DNA from: Undibacter mobilis
GTDB taxonomy: Bacteria > Pseudomonadota > Alphaproteobacteria > Rhizobiales > Xanthobacteraceae
DNA: 64,000 nt
NCBI RefSeq assembly: GCF_003367195.1
Contig: NZ_QRGO01000001.1
Span: forward strand, 2,776,501 to 2,840,500
Direction: 5' to 3'
The position numbers and the translations under genes were made by a program. The notes below the pieces were generated by a model, which was given only the letters and a program-made list of their open reading frames with translations, was not told the DNA's origin and did no database searches. Below, piece after piece: positions 19,178 to 27,706 of this stretch (its first letter is position 1; every line of letters begins with the position of its first letter).

Positions 19178-19600
19178 ATGCTAGCGGCGCGAGTCAGGTT
19201 AACTTGGCGAACGCTTGGCACAGTCCGTTTGGACCTCAAAGGAAAGTTGCGGTTTCCAGTTGCAACCGGTAGTCAAGTCTATCGCATTTCAATAGTGAGG
19301 GCTGACGGCGTTCGTTCACGGTATGTGGGCGAAACGCGTGATTTTGAGGTTCGTTTCAGAGGTTATCGCAATCCCGGTCCTACCCAATGGACAAATCTGC
19401 GTATTAATAAATTATGTCTCGATGTGCTTAGAGATTTCGGCAGGATCGAAATCGAAGTCATTGACGATGCTTGGTTGGAAATAAACGGTATCGAAGGCCA
19501 AGCTTTTTTTGATTCAAAGTACGTTAGGCGGCTTATCGAGAGTCTAATTGTCGCGACTTCGAATGCTGCTGACGTGGAGGTGCTAAATAGTGGCGCGTAG
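19178..19600 (+). CDS. GIY-YIG-like domain protein, AT-richer gene
   Basis: A 140-residue protein whose residues 33-125 read like a GIY-YIG nuclease domain: VYRISI then RYVGET as the two signature strands, an Arg in the following helix (FEVRFRGYR), a PGPTQWTNLRIN segment, a late Glu (RRLIESLIV) in the position of the metal-binding Glu, and a terminal VLN. This is motif reading by eye. Base composition is clearly more AT-rich than pccB, which ends 3 bases upstream, suggesting acquired DNA. It could be a nuclease, a restriction-like remnant or inactive. Confidence 0.65.
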   Translation: MLAARVRLTWRTLGTVRLDLKGKLRFPVATGSQVYRISIVRADGVRSRYVGETRDFEVRFRGYRNPGPTQWTNLRINKLCLDVLRDFGRIEIEVIDDAWLEINGIEGQAFFDSKYVRRLIESLIVATSNAADVEVLNSGA

Positions 19601-19669
19601 GCGGGGAGTGGCCTCGCCTCGCGGGGGCTCCGCAGCTGGCTTGCTCCGTATACAGGATATTACACCTGC

Positions 19670-20377
19670 TCATGTTGCTCTGTGCGAGCCTAAGATCACC
19701 TCCTTTATTAGGGCTTTGATCTCTATTGCTTCGGTCTGAAACCGTTCTTCAAATTCGCGGGAGTGGAGTGGGGCGCTCAGTGTTTCGCTGGCATATGAAA
19801 TACTGATGCCAGGAATTAGTGTCGTAGACACTGTTGGCAAAAATCGTGTCAGAGTGCGGTGCGGTATGGTGCGCTCCACTTTTCCCGTGGAGAAGTTTCC
19901 GAGGAATGGAATTTGCGCGAATGCTTCCAGAATAATTTTTTGTGAAACCGCAGTTTCGTTGAGTGACTGATTTACGAATGAATTAAATTTTCTCAGCGTA
20001 CTATCAAGTTCGTTTGTAAGGTAGGCGTCTGCGCCGCGCGAGAACAATCTGTCAATTTCTAGCAGATAATTGCGACACTGACCCAAGAAGCTGTTTCGTG
20101 AACCTGTCGGGACCTGATTGTTATCGAAGTCAATGTTTGCTCTAAATTGATCATAGGATTTCAGTAGTTGTCCGATCGCGATGCTTATCGGGATGTACAC
20201 ATCCGCGGCCATTTTTCTGGCATTCTCTAGATAGCCGTCGCGCAGTTTGTGTGAGTACGAAATTTCGATCTCTCGGATTCTTTGGCGTGCCGCATAGGCA
20301 TTCGCTAATCCTGCTATGATGGCGCCGCCAATGGCGCCGCCAATGGCTAGGCCCGCTTTAATTAGCGAATCGTCCAC
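19670..20377 (-). CDS. Orphan membrane-anchored protein of unknown function
   Basis: 235 residues: an N-terminal Gly/Ala-rich hydrophobic helix (IGGAIGGAIIAGLANAYA) followed by a cytosolic, helix-rich domain without recognised motifs. Codon choice is AT-rich and unlike the neighbours. A short tandem DNA repeat of nine bases (about 20319-20345) encodes the IGGAIGGA part. It is convergent with the GIY-YIG-like gene and shares its odd composition, so both likely arrived together. I do not recognise the family. Confidence 0.7.
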   Translation of the reverse strand: MDDSLIKAGLAIGGAIGGAIIAGLANAYAARQRIREIEISYSHKLRDGYLENARKMAADVYIPISIAIGQLLKSYDQFRANIDFDNNQVPTGSRNSFLGQCRNYLLEIDRLFSRGADAYLTNELDSTLRKFNSFVNQSLNETAVSQKIILEAFAQIPFLGNFSTGKVERTIPHRTLTRFLPTVSTTLIPGISISYASETLSAPLHSREFEERFQTEAIEIKALIKEVILGSHRAT

Positions 20378-20518
20378 AATTCTGCCTCGTGTTATTTATC
20401 TCATAGGAGTTTTAATTTGTTGGCTCGGTACTATCAAGTTTCTCGCCAAGGCCGTGAGGTCATACGCTAGCTGGCGAGACGTAATCCGAAATTTCCGTCT
20501 CAGGCGTAACGCTCTCCG

Positions 20519-20776
20519 CTAACGATAAACCGGCGCTTGCGTCTTGCCGCCTCCAAATAGCGGTTCGAACCGGTCGCAAAATCCGCAGCCGCCGTCGCGG
20601 TTCATGCGAATCCAGCGAGTCGTTTGAGAAATTCTCGGGTCGTAGACATCGCGCGCATGCTGTCCTGCCGCGAGAATGTCGCGGGCGAGGGCGGTCAATG
20701 GGCGGTTTTGCTCTGAAACCCACTTGGAAAGGGCGGCGTGCAGATCGGGATCGACCTCAACGACAATGTCAGGCAT
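20519..20776 (-). CDS. Small protein with ribbon-helix-helix-like N-terminus, unknown
   Basis: An 85-residue protein preceded by a good AAGGAG ribosome site. The opening (PDIVVEVDPDLHAALSKWV...PLTALARDILAAG) has the strand-helix-helix look of MetJ/Arc-type regulators or antitoxins, followed by an Arg/Gly-rich tail with CGFCDRF. No toxin gene is adjacent, so an antitoxin role is not supported. Composition is back to the GC-rich norm of the window. Confidence 0.55.
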   Translation of the reverse strand: MPDIVVEVDPDLHAALSKWVSEQNRPLTALARDILAAGQHARDVYDPRISQTTRWIRMNRDGGCGFCDRFEPLFGGGKTQAPVYR

Positions 20777-20887
20777 GGCGCTTCTCCTTCTCACTAAAAT
20801 AGCACAACCTCCCGTGCCGGGGGCTCCCGCGTCGTCGGAAGCTGACATGATCGATCCGGCCATCAACGCCACTGGAGCCTTCCTCCC

Positions 20888-21187
20888 ATGTCCCTCCGTC
20901 ATCGCCTCTGGCACGGCGAGGTGCCGCTGCCGCAAGTGTTCTGGAACGGGGCCGTGTTCGGCGGCATCGCGGTCAATGGGCTGACCACGATCCTGTTCTT
21001 CACGCTGCTCCTTCACGGCTACACTCTGGCGGCCTTCGTCGCGGGTTATGCGTTCTCGGTGCCCTACAACGTTTTCATCACGGTCGCGGTCTGGCGGTCC
21101 GCCGCGCACTATGACGGCGAGCGACGCTGGGCCGATCTGGCGCGCGTCGTCACCGTTATCGGCATGACGCTGCTGAGCCTCACCTGA
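20888..21187 (+). CDS. Small membrane protein, unknown function
   Basis: A 99-residue protein with two to three hydrophobic helices (VFGGIAVNGLTTILFFTLLL, LAAFVAGYAFSVPYNVFITVAV, VVTVIGMTLLSL) after a polar start that contains HGEVPLPQVFW. It is divergent from the 85-residue gene with 111 bases between. No family recognised; coding potential is supported by codon use and membrane pattern. Confidence 0.7.
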   Translation: MSLRHRLWHGEVPLPQVFWNGAVFGGIAVNGLTTILFFTLLLHGYTLAAFVAGYAFSVPYNVFITVAVWRSAAHYDGERRWADLARVVTVIGMTLLSLT

Positions 21188-21729
21188 GCGGGCCTGTCGG
21201 CGCTCCGGCCGCGCGATTTTTGGGCCGCAGCGCCTCTTGACTTTCGTCCTATGTGCCTATAATCCTATATCCGTTCCATCCGTCGAGGGGCGCTGTCATG
21301 AGGCGTCGTGGAAGCGGGGTGGAATGCGGTGCCCGCGGGCTGGAGGAAACGCACCTCCAGCGCTCGGGCGGCGCCGGGGTTCCGCCCGGGGGCACTAGGA
21401 CCCCCCGCGAGGAGCTCGCTGACGGTGTGCGCTACCTGCCGAAAGGCAGATCAGCCGCCGAAAGCGCGGCCCGGTCGCCGTCAAGACACCGCCATGGAGC
21501 GCCGCGGGGCGCAGGTTTCTCCGATCGCAAGGAGAAACCTCGCACCCACGAGGTGCGAACTTCAACGGGCGCCTCGCGGCGCTCCATTCCCTCATCGGGC
21601 GATGAGGGAAAAAGGCAGGGGAAGTCCGGCGCACCCGGCGCCGATCAAACAATACGGGCGCTGACGCATGTCCGCCCGCTGGCTTCGGCTAACATGCATC
21701 GTTCGACTCACCACGCCTGGACCGCCGCC
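21188..21729. other. Highly structured non-coding stretch (candidate structured RNA or composite repeat)
   Basis: No convincing gene for about 540 bases, although the frame of the next gene stays open. Instead there is a run of hairpins: GCTGGAGG/CCTCCAGC (21339-21361), CTGCC/GGCAG around a GAAA loop (21436-21449), a three-way-junction-like unit (21494-21587) and CCCTCATC/GATGAGGG around GGGC (21589-21608) followed by an A-run. The three-way unit has a 19-base outer stem with one G-T pair, a perfect 10-base inner hairpin and a 6-base inner hairpin. Confidence 0.65.
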
Positions 21730-22275
21730 ATGCTTCGCCTGTTTGCCATCGTTCTGCTGCTGACGCTGTCCGCGCCGGCCTTTGCCTTTGAGGGCGAGAA
21801 CCTGCTGGTCTCGCTGCCCGACGGCTACAAGGTCGATTTCCAGAAGAAGCAGGGCAATGCGCAGATCACCGAAATGGTGCCCAAGGCCGAGAATGTGAAC
21901 GCCTGGACCGAGATGGTGACGGTGCAGGTGTTCAACGGCCTGAAAGCCACGCCGGAGCAGTTTCGCGATCGCATCGCCGGGCTGTGGGCGAAATCCTGTC
22001 CCGGCGCTGAAAGCGCGCCGATCACCAGCGCGGTCGAGAACGGCTATGCGATGACGATGTGGCTGTCGTCATGCCCGCTTAACAAGGACACCGGCAAGCC
22101 GGAGTTCACCTTCATGAAGGCCATCGCCGGCAAGGACAGTTTTTACGTCGTGCAGAAGGCGTTCAAGGCGACGCCGTCGAAGGAGCAGACGGCGACCTGG
22201 ACGCTGTATCTGAAGAAGGTCGGCGTCTGCGACACGCGCGTGGCAGAGCGTGCCTGTCCGGCAGGGATCAAGTGA
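21730..22275 (+). CDS. Periplasmic/secreted protein of unknown function
   Basis: A 181-residue protein opening with a very good signal peptide (MLRLFAIVLLLTLSAPAFA, cleavage before FEGEN). The mature part has a PDGYKVDFQKK start and cysteines (SCPGAES, SSCPLN, GVCDTR, ERACPAG) that may pair. An alternative ATG lies at 21694; I choose 21730 because it puts the signal peptide first. Upstream in-frame sequence is structured repeat DNA and unlikely to be translated. Family not recognised. Confidence 0.8.
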   Translation: MLRLFAIVLLLTLSAPAFAFEGENLLVSLPDGYKVDFQKKQGNAQITEMVPKAENVNAWTEMVTVQVFNGLKATPEQFRDRIAGLWAKSCPGAESAPITSAVENGYAMTMWLSSCPLNKDTGKPEFTFMKAIAGKDSFYVVQKAFKATPSKEQTATWTLYLKKVGVCDTRVAERACPAGIK

Positions 22276-22327
22276 TCGTAGCCCGGGCCGCGCTTTGCTT
22301 CACCCGGACTACGAGAGCTACAAGCCG

Positions 22328-23416
22328 TCACGCCGTCTTCAGTCTCGGCACCAGCTTCAGCGCATTGCTGCGCTTGATTGCCGCCGCTTCGTCGGGCTTG
22401 AAGAACTTGTCGATCGGCTGAACGTATTCTTCCGAGCGGCGATACGGATAATCGGAGCCGAACACGATCTGCGAGGCCGGCACCATTTTCGCCAGCGCCG
22501 ACAGCGTCACCTCGTTCGGGATCGCCGCGGTGTCGTAATAGAAACGGCCGATCTGCTTGTCGATCTGCGCGCGCGTCACCTTGCCGGCAAAGGGCGGCCT
22601 TGCGATGGACTGCACCGTGAAGCGTTCGTAGAAGGCGGTGATCGAGCCGCCGCCATGCGACCAGATCCAGTTGATGTCGGGATATTTCTCGCCGAAGCCG
22701 GAGAAGATGACGGTGAAGATCGAGCGCGTCGTGTCGGTACCGAATTCGATCAGCGCGGGGTCGATGTCGCGCACCAGGTTGACGCAGCAATTGGCCGCGG
22801 TTGGATGCGTGTAGACGGTGGCCTTGCGGCGGTTCAGTTCGGCCCATACCGGCTCGAACTCGGCATAGCCGAGCCACTTGTCGCCATAGCTTGTCATCAC
22901 GCCGACACCGTCGACCTTCAACGTGTCGAAGGCGTATTCGATTTCTTTCAGGCTCTCGTTCACATGCGGCAGCGGCAACATCGCCCAGGTGCCGAAGCGG
23001 CCCGGATGCTGCGTCTCCAGCTTCTTGGCGAATTCGTTGGACTCGCGGGCGAGCCGCGCGGCGGTCGGCGCGTCGAAGGGCGAAGCCTGCGGCGTGGTCG
23101 GCGAGGTGATGGCGACGCCGACGCCGCCTTTGTCCATGTCCTCGAGCGTCTTCTGCACCGACCAGTTGTTCACCGGCGGCGAGTCCTGCTTGATGCTCTT
23201 GAGCGCGTCGACCCAGGTCGGCGGCGAGATGTGGTGATGCACATCGATGATGCTGCCTTTGGCCTGCGCGTAGGCCTTTGGCAGAAAGCCGGCGAGCGGC
23301 GTTGTCGCGCAGGCGAAGGCCGCGGCGCCGCCGGCAAGGAAGGCGCGGCGGCTGAACGCGCCGTGGACTTGACCGCAATTGCAGAGCGAAGACAGCCGCG
23401 AAGACGCAGCGCGCAT
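22328..23416 (-). CDS. Tat-exported amidohydrolase (amidohydrolase 2 / ACMSD-like family)
   Basis: 362 residues. A twin-arginine signal (SRRAFLAGGAAAFACATTPLAG, about residues 22-43) sends the folded protein to the periplasm. The catalytic TIM barrel begins IIDVHHHISPPTW, giving the HxH-type metal ligands, with later YTHPTAAN, WSHGGGS and FGSDYPY, the expected metal and general-base positions of the decarboxylase/hydrolase family. A GGGAGG ribosome site supports the ATG at 23416. Substrate unknown; relatives act on aromatic or carboxylated rings. Confidence 0.88.
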   Translation of the reverse strand: MRAASSRLSSLCNCGQVHGAFSRRAFLAGGAAAFACATTPLAGFLPKAYAQAKGSIIDVHHHISPPTWVDALKSIKQDSPPVNNWSVQKTLEDMDKGGVGVAITSPTTPQASPFDAPTAARLARESNEFAKKLETQHPGRFGTWAMLPLPHVNESLKEIEYAFDTLKVDGVGVMTSYGDKWLGYAEFEPVWAELNRRKATVYTHPTAANCCVNLVRDIDPALIEFGTDTTRSIFTVIFSGFGEKYPDINWIWSHGGGSITAFYERFTVQSIARPPFAGKVTRAQIDKQIGRFYYDTAAIPNEVTLSALAKMVPASQIVFGSDYPYRRSEEYVQPIDKFFKPDEAAAIKRSNALKLVPRLKTA

Positions 23417-23664
23417 GGGGTAGCCTCCCTGGTGGCCGAACATGGCGTCCGGCCTTCATTGTTCTCGCCGTGAGGCTAGCGCGCGCTGGCGGGGCAGGGA
23501 ATGACGATTACATGCTGCGGCGCGGTGCTTGGCGCGCAATGCCCAACGATTGGGCCGCGTTATTTTGCGCGGGTCGGTCGTGGGACGGCGACGTGGGCAC
23601 GCGGCGGGCATGTTAAGATAACGACACCGGACCTTCGTCGACGATTCGCAAATTCTGGACCCGC

Positions 23665-24816
23665 ATGACCGCCCACGCCGATGCTGTGAAATCCAACGCC
23701 GCGAAGCCCTCGCCGGCCGCCATGCTGCGCGCCGAAATGCCGATGATCGCCGGCCTTGCCGTCACAGCCGTTGTTTTCGTCTTCGGTCATGACGCCATCC
23801 GTGATTTTTCCAATCTGGCTTTCACGGCAGCGGTTTTCGTCGTTCTGTTCTCGGTGATGATCTGGTGCGCCTTCGGCGTGGTCCGCCACGCCGAAGCGCT
23901 GGCGCATTACTGCGGCGAGCCTTATGGCACGCTGATCCTCACGCTCTCGGTGGTGGCGATCGAGGTCACGATCATGGCCACGGTCATGCTGACCGGCGAT
24001 CCGAACCCGACCTTGCCGCGCGACACGGTCTATGCCGTGGTGATGATCGTCCTCAATCTCATGGTCGGCGTGTCGGTCATCGCCGGCGCGCTGCGCCACA
24101 AGCAGCAGCAGTACAGCCTGCAGGGCGCGGTCGCCTTCCTCGCGGTGATCACCAGCCTGGCGGTGATCTCGCTCATCATTCCGACCTTCACCAGGTCGAC
24201 GCCCGACAGTTCGGTGACGCCGATGCAGGCGGTTGCCTTCGCCGTGCTCACCGCGGTGCTGTATGGCGGCTTCCTGATGATCCAGACCATGCGCCATCGC
24301 ACCTTCTTCATCGAGGCTGACGCAGTGGAAGAGGGCGGACATGCGGCCGGCGGCGCGCCGGCCTATCCGGCCTGGGCGCATGCTCTGCTGCTGCTGTTGA
24401 CGCTGATGCCGGTGGTGCTGCTGGCGGAATCGCTGGCGCTGATCGTCGATTTCGCGCTCGATAAGCTGCATGCCCCGGCAACCGTCGGCGGCATCATCAT
24501 CGCGATTCTGGTGCTGTCGCCGGAAGGTCTGTCGTCGTTCAAGGCGGCGTCGCAAAATCATCTGCAACGCTCGGTCAATCTGTCGCTCGGTTCGGCGTTG
24601 TCGACCATTGGCCTCACCATTCCGGCGATGCTGGTGATCAGCCTGTTTACCGGCACGCCGCTGCAACTCGGTCTGGCGCCGGCCGATGCGATCCTGCTCG
24701 GTCTGACGCTGCTGATTGCGCAAATGACGTTTTCCGGCGCGCCGACCAATATTCTGCTCGGCGCCGTCCACCTTGTCGTGTTCGCGACCTTCCTGGTTCT
24801 GATCTTCAGTCCATAA
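23665..24816 (+). CDS. chaA: Calcium/proton (cation:H+) antiporter, ChaA-like
   Basis: A 383-residue inner-membrane CaCA-family antiporter that exports Ca2+ or Na+/K+ against protons. About eleven helices are present with the two inverted alpha-repeat motifs, GTLILTLSVVAIEVTIMA in the first half and ILVLSPEGLSSFKAASQN in the second, each carrying the acidic residue used in transport. The stop codon runs directly into a strong hairpin terminator at 24815-24850. Monocistronic. Confidence 0.92.
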   Translation: MTAHADAVKSNAAKPSPAAMLRAEMPMIAGLAVTAVVFVFGHDAIRDFSNLAFTAAVFVVLFSVMIWCAFGVVRHAEALAHYCGEPYGTLILTLSVVAIEVTIMATVMLTGDPNPTLPRDTVYAVVMIVLNLMVGVSVIAGALRHKQQQYSLQGAVAFLAVITSLAVISLIIPTFTRSTPDSSVTPMQAVAFAVLTAVLYGGFLMIQTMRHRTFFIEADAVEEGGHAAGGAPAYPAWAHALLLLLTLMPVVLLAESLALIVDFALDKLHAPATVGGIIIAILVLSPEGLSSFKAASQNHLQRSVNLSLGSALSTIGLTIPAMLVISLFTGTPLQLGLAPADAILLGLTLLIAQMTFSGAPTNILLGAVHLVVFATFLVLIFSP

Positions 24817-24850
24817 AAAAAGCCGTGCCCGGGCGGGCACGGCTTTGTTC
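24815..24850. terminator. Bidirectional rho-independent terminator
   Basis: Ten-base perfect arms AGCCGTGCCC (24821-24830) and GGGCACGGCT (24835-24844) around a GGGC loop, with an A-run on the left, which is a T-run on the minus strand, and TTGTTC on the right. It closes chaA and the convergent minus-strand gene at 24867. Confidence 0.9.
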
Positions 24851-24866
24851 AGGTGTCGCGGCTCGA

Positions 24867-25223
24867 TTACTGGTTGTTCTGAGCCGGCGGCGTCGCGGGC
24901 GCCGGCGTCATCGGCGTCGGCGACGTGGCGCCCGAGCCCGTGGTGCTCGGCGGCGTTACGTTCCGCACGGGCGGTGCACCGGCGGGTGCCGTCACGGCCG
25001 GATCATTCGCCGTCACCGGCGTACTGGTGTCGGTGCCGCTGTGCCAGTTACCCAGCACCAGAATGGCGATCAGGACCACAGCGGCAATGCCGCCGACCCA
25101 AGCCCATGTCGAACTCGAACCGGCGCTGCCGCGCAATGCCGGGTCGCGCAATGTCGGATCTCGCAACGTCGGGTCGGTTGGGCGGGTGTCGAAACGCGGA
25201 TCGTTGAGACGGGGGTCGCTCAT
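24867..25223 (-). CDS. Single-pass membrane protein with Asp-Pro repeats, unknown
   Basis: A 118-residue protein with an N-terminal polar stretch of degenerate DP(T/R/A)LR repeats (residues 1-36: DPRLNDPRF, DPTLRDPTLRDPALR), one transmembrane helix (WAWVGGIAAVVLIAILVLG) and a Pro/Thr/Ala-rich tail ending NNQ. The Asp-Pro motifs come from tandem repeats in the DNA. An AGGAGG ribosome site supports the start at 25223. Probably an inner-membrane protein with a disordered periplasmic tail; no function recognised. Confidence 0.78.
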   Translation of the reverse strand: MSDPRLNDPRFDTRPTDPTLRDPTLRDPALRGSAGSSSTWAWVGGIAAVVLIAILVLGNWHSGTDTSTPVTANDPAVTAPAGAPPVRNVTPPSTTGSGATSPTPMTPAPATPPAQNNQ

Positions 25224-25417
25224 GGCAGTTCCTCCTGGTTCCATGCCTCGCACGGTAGCTTGCTGAGAAGAACGTTTGCCCGACGCAAAAGTTGCAGCGG
25301 CGAGACAGGAGGACACGTCGGTTCCGACGGAACAAATGTTGGGTTACGCGCGTGCAAAATGGTATAGCGCGGTTCCGGCCCATGCTGGGCCACTCGCCGC
25401 CGGGTTCTCTTCACAAC

Positions 25418-26344
25418 ATGCCTGCCATGCGTCCATCGACACAGCGCCTGCCGGATTTGGCGATCACCTCGGCACCGATCCTGTTCGTGCTGCTGTGGAG
25501 CACGGGCTTCATCTTCACCCGCTTGGGCTTGCCCTATATCGAGCCGATGACGTTTCTCGCGGTGCGGATGTCAGCCGTCGTTGTCCTGATGACCATCATC
25601 GCCGTGGTGGGCGGCGCGCGGTTGCCGGACAAAGCGGGCATAGGCCACAGTTTCGTCGCCGGCCTGCTGGTCCATGGCGTGTATCTTGGCGGTGTGTTTC
25701 TCGCGATCAGCCAGGGGGTCCCGGCCGGCATCTCGGCGCTTATCCCCGGCCTGCAGCCGATCCTCACTTCGACCATCGCCAATCGTTTCATGGGTGAGAA
25801 GGTGTCGCCGCTGCAATGGGCGGGTCTTGTGCTCGGTCTCGTTGGCGTCGCGTTGGTGCTGCACGACCGGCAGATGCTGGCCGAAGCGAGCGTGCTTGGC
25901 TGGGTCGCCAGCGTCGTATCGCTGATCGGCATCACGCTCGGTTCGCTTTATCAGAAGCGCTTCAGCGGCGGCATCGATTGGCGCAGCGGCAACACCATTC
26001 AGTATTTCGGCGTTGCGGTGGCGTTCTGGCTCATCGCCTTTGCATTCGAGACCCGCGTCATTCACTGGACCGGCGAGCTGATTGTCGCACTGACCTGGCT
26101 TGTTGTCGTCTTGTCGGTCGCCACCATCGGCCTGATGTACTGGCTGATCCGCCGCTCGGCTGCGACCCGCTTTGCCAGCCTGTTTTATCTGGTGCCCGCG
26201 ACGACGGCGCTGATGGCCTATGGCCTGTTCGGCGAGAAGCTCGACGCGCTATCGATTTTCGGCATGGTCGTGTGCGCCGCCGGCGTGCTCATCGTCAATC
26301 GCGGCGCGCCGGCCCAGCCGGCTGCGGCGACCTCCGATAAATAG
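25418..26344 (+). CDS. DMT superfamily (EamA) transporter
   Basis: A 308-residue inner-membrane protein with ten predicted helices arranged as two EamA halves (ITSAPILFVLLWSTGFIFTRLGLPYIEPM; later LGWVASVVSLIGITLGSLYQKRF). Such proteins export metabolites or amino acids. The start at 25418 or 25427 is preferred to an upstream in-frame start because the upstream part is not family-like. It converges on the thioesterase gene with 3 bases between stops. Confidence 0.9.
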   Translation: MPAMRPSTQRLPDLAITSAPILFVLLWSTGFIFTRLGLPYIEPMTFLAVRMSAVVVLMTIIAVVGGARLPDKAGIGHSFVAGLLVHGVYLGGVFLAISQGVPAGISALIPGLQPILTSTIANRFMGEKVSPLQWAGLVLGLVGVALVLHDRQMLAEASVLGWVASVVSLIGITLGSLYQKRFSGGIDWRSGNTIQYFGVAVAFWLIAFAFETRVIHWTGELIVALTWLVVVLSVATIGLMYWLIRRSAATRFASLFYLVPATTALMAYGLFGEKLDALSIFGMVVCAAGVLIVNRGAPAQPAAATSDK

Positions 26345-26347
26345 CCG

Positions 26348-26752
26348 CTACTTCTTCTCCATCACTAATTGCGTTTGTGTCACCAGCGCGCACAGACGGC
26401 CATCATTGCGCGTGATCCTGGTCTGCCAGACCATGGTGGTGCGGCCGCGGTGCAGCGGCGTGCATTCGGCATAGGCGGTGTCGCCGATCGGAATGGCGGC
26501 GAAGAAATTGGTCTTGCTCTCCACCGTTGTGGTGGTCTGACCGGGTTTCAGATTGGCCGAGGTTGCCGTGCCGCCGAGATTGTCGGCCAGCGCCATGATC
26601 GCGCCGCCATGCATGATGTTAAAGCGGTTGTTGAGTTCCTCGCGCATCGGCAATTCCGCCGTGACCTTGTCGGCCGACATATGGGTGACCTTGAGGCCGA
26701 GGTGTTCGGCAAAGGGCGGCTGCTTGAAGGCGACTTCGTTGACGTCGGACAT
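26348..26752 (-). CDS. PaaI-type hotdog-fold thioesterase
   Basis: A 134-residue hotdog protein that hydrolyses acyl- or aryl-CoA thioesters. Family marks are FNIMHGGAIMALADNLGG (the HGG signature with the following helix carrying Asp), SKTNFFAAIPIGD and GRTTMVWQTRI. Its position near acyl-CoA carboxylase genes fits a CoA-recycling role, but the substrate is not defined by sequence. Confidence 0.9.
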   Translation of the reverse strand: MSDVNEVAFKQPPFAEHLGLKVTHMSADKVTAELPMREELNNRFNIMHGGAIMALADNLGGTATSANLKPGQTTTTVESKTNFFAAIPIGDTAYAECTPLHRGRTTMVWQTRITRNDGRLCALVTQTQLVMEKK

Positions 26753-26770
26753 GCACGGGCTCCGCAGGGC

Positions 26771-26804
26771 AAAGAAAAAGGGCGCGGAAATGTCCCGCGC
26801 CCTC
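26771..26804 (-). terminator. Rho-independent terminator after the peroxiredoxin gene
   Basis: GGGCGCGG (26780-26787) pairs with CCGCGCCC (26795-26802). On the minus strand the stem is followed by a T-rich run (complement of AAAGAAAAA). It lies about 50 bases downstream of the peroxiredoxin stop and upstream of the thioesterase start. Confidence 0.82.
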
Positions 26805-26851
26805 GATCTATAGCCAAACCCGCTTCGGGCTGTCGCGGCCTATTTTGCCAC

Positions 26852-27511
26852 TTACTTCGGCTGCGGCGCGATGCGGATATAGGGGCGGGGTTGCTTGTAG
26901 CCACCGGGCCAGATCTTCTTGGCTTCCTCATCGCTCACCGCGCCGGTGATGATGATGTCCTCGCCCTGTTTCCAGTTTGCCGGCGTCGCCACGCGATGCT
27001 TGGCGTTGAGCTGGAGGCTGTCGATGACGCGCAGGATTTCGTCGAAGTTGCGGCCGGTGGTCATCGGATAGACCAGGATCAGCTTGATCTTCTTGTCCGG
27101 GCCGATGACGAAGACGTTGCGGACGGTCTGGTTGTCGGCGGGCGTGCGGCCTTCCGAGGTACCTGAGGTCGAAGCCGGCAGCATGCCATAGAGCTTGGCC
27201 ACCTTCAGGTCGGTGTCGCCGATCATCGGGTAATTCGGGGCAAAGCCGACGATCTCCTTGATGTCGACCGACCACTTGGCGTGGTTGTCCACCGGATCGA
27301 CCGACAGGCCGATGATCTTGGTGTTGCGCTTGTCGAACTCCGGCTTGAGCCGCGCCATGGTGCCGAGCTCGGTGGTGCAGACCGGCGTGAAGTCCTTCGG
27401 ATGCGAGAACAGCACGGCCCAGGAATCGCCTAGCCATTCGTGAAAGCGGAGCTTGCCTTCGGTGGTGTCCGCTTCGAAATCCGGCGCGATATCGCCGATT
27501 GCCAAGGTCAT
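26852..27511 (-). CDS. 1-Cys peroxiredoxin (Prx6 type)
   Basis: Reduces hydrogen peroxide and organic peroxides in the cytosol. The 219 residues show the peroxidatic cysteine C45 in SHPKDFTPVCTTE, and the long C-terminal Prx6 region (YPMTTGRNFDEILRVIDSLQ, TPANWKQGEDIIITGAVSDEEA). The start at 27511 has a GGAG site; an ATG four codons upstream is possible. Strong family match. Monocistronic between its own promoter region and a terminator at 26771-26804. Confidence 0.94.
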   Translation of the reverse strand: MTLAIGDIAPDFEADTTEGKLRFHEWLGDSWAVLFSHPKDFTPVCTTELGTMARLKPEFDKRNTKIIGLSVDPVDNHAKWSVDIKEIVGFAPNYPMIGDTDLKVAKLYGMLPASTSGTSEGRTPADNQTVRNVFVIGPDKKIKLILVYPMTTGRNFDEILRVIDSLQLNAKHRVATPANWKQGEDIIITGAVSDEEAKKIWPGGYKQPRPYIRIAPQPK

Positions 27512-27706
27512 TTCAGTCTCCAAACACGGTTCGGGTTAGAATTCGTCGCATCTTATATAAGGTGAGCTTTCCGGCTGAAACAGGTCAGGTGCGAAAAGGG
27601 AGATTTCACCCGCGCCCCCGATCGATACAGAATAACGCTTTTACATGGCGGCTCTGCGGCAGCATATTCATCCGTCGCGCAAGCGACCCAAAAGCCGGGA
27701 TTCGCA

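Noticed and set aside
19178..20377. A complete defence system in the AT-richer patch
   Set aside because: Only one nuclease-like gene and one membrane-anchored unknown are present; no ATPase, methylase, reverse transcriptase or toxin partner was seen.
20316..20522. A 68-codon plus-strand frame overlapping the membrane-anchored orphan gene start
   Set aside because: Its first part is the opposite strand of the short repeat encoding the Gly/Ala helix, and there is no ribosome site or domain.
20519..20776. Ribbon-helix-helix antitoxin with toxin
   Set aside because: No toxin-like gene is adjacent on either side; the helix pattern alone is not enough.
21290..21610. RNase P RNA, tmRNA or 6S RNA identity for the structured stretch
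   Set aside because: The conserved core sequences of RNase P and tmRNA that I know are not present, and I cannot match a 6S-like long central bubble, so no known RNA name is given.
25137..25200. CRISPR-like or regulatory repeat near 25.15 kb
   Set aside because: The short repeats are in frame and encode the Asp-Pro-x-Leu-Arg motifs of the small membrane protein; there are no spacers.
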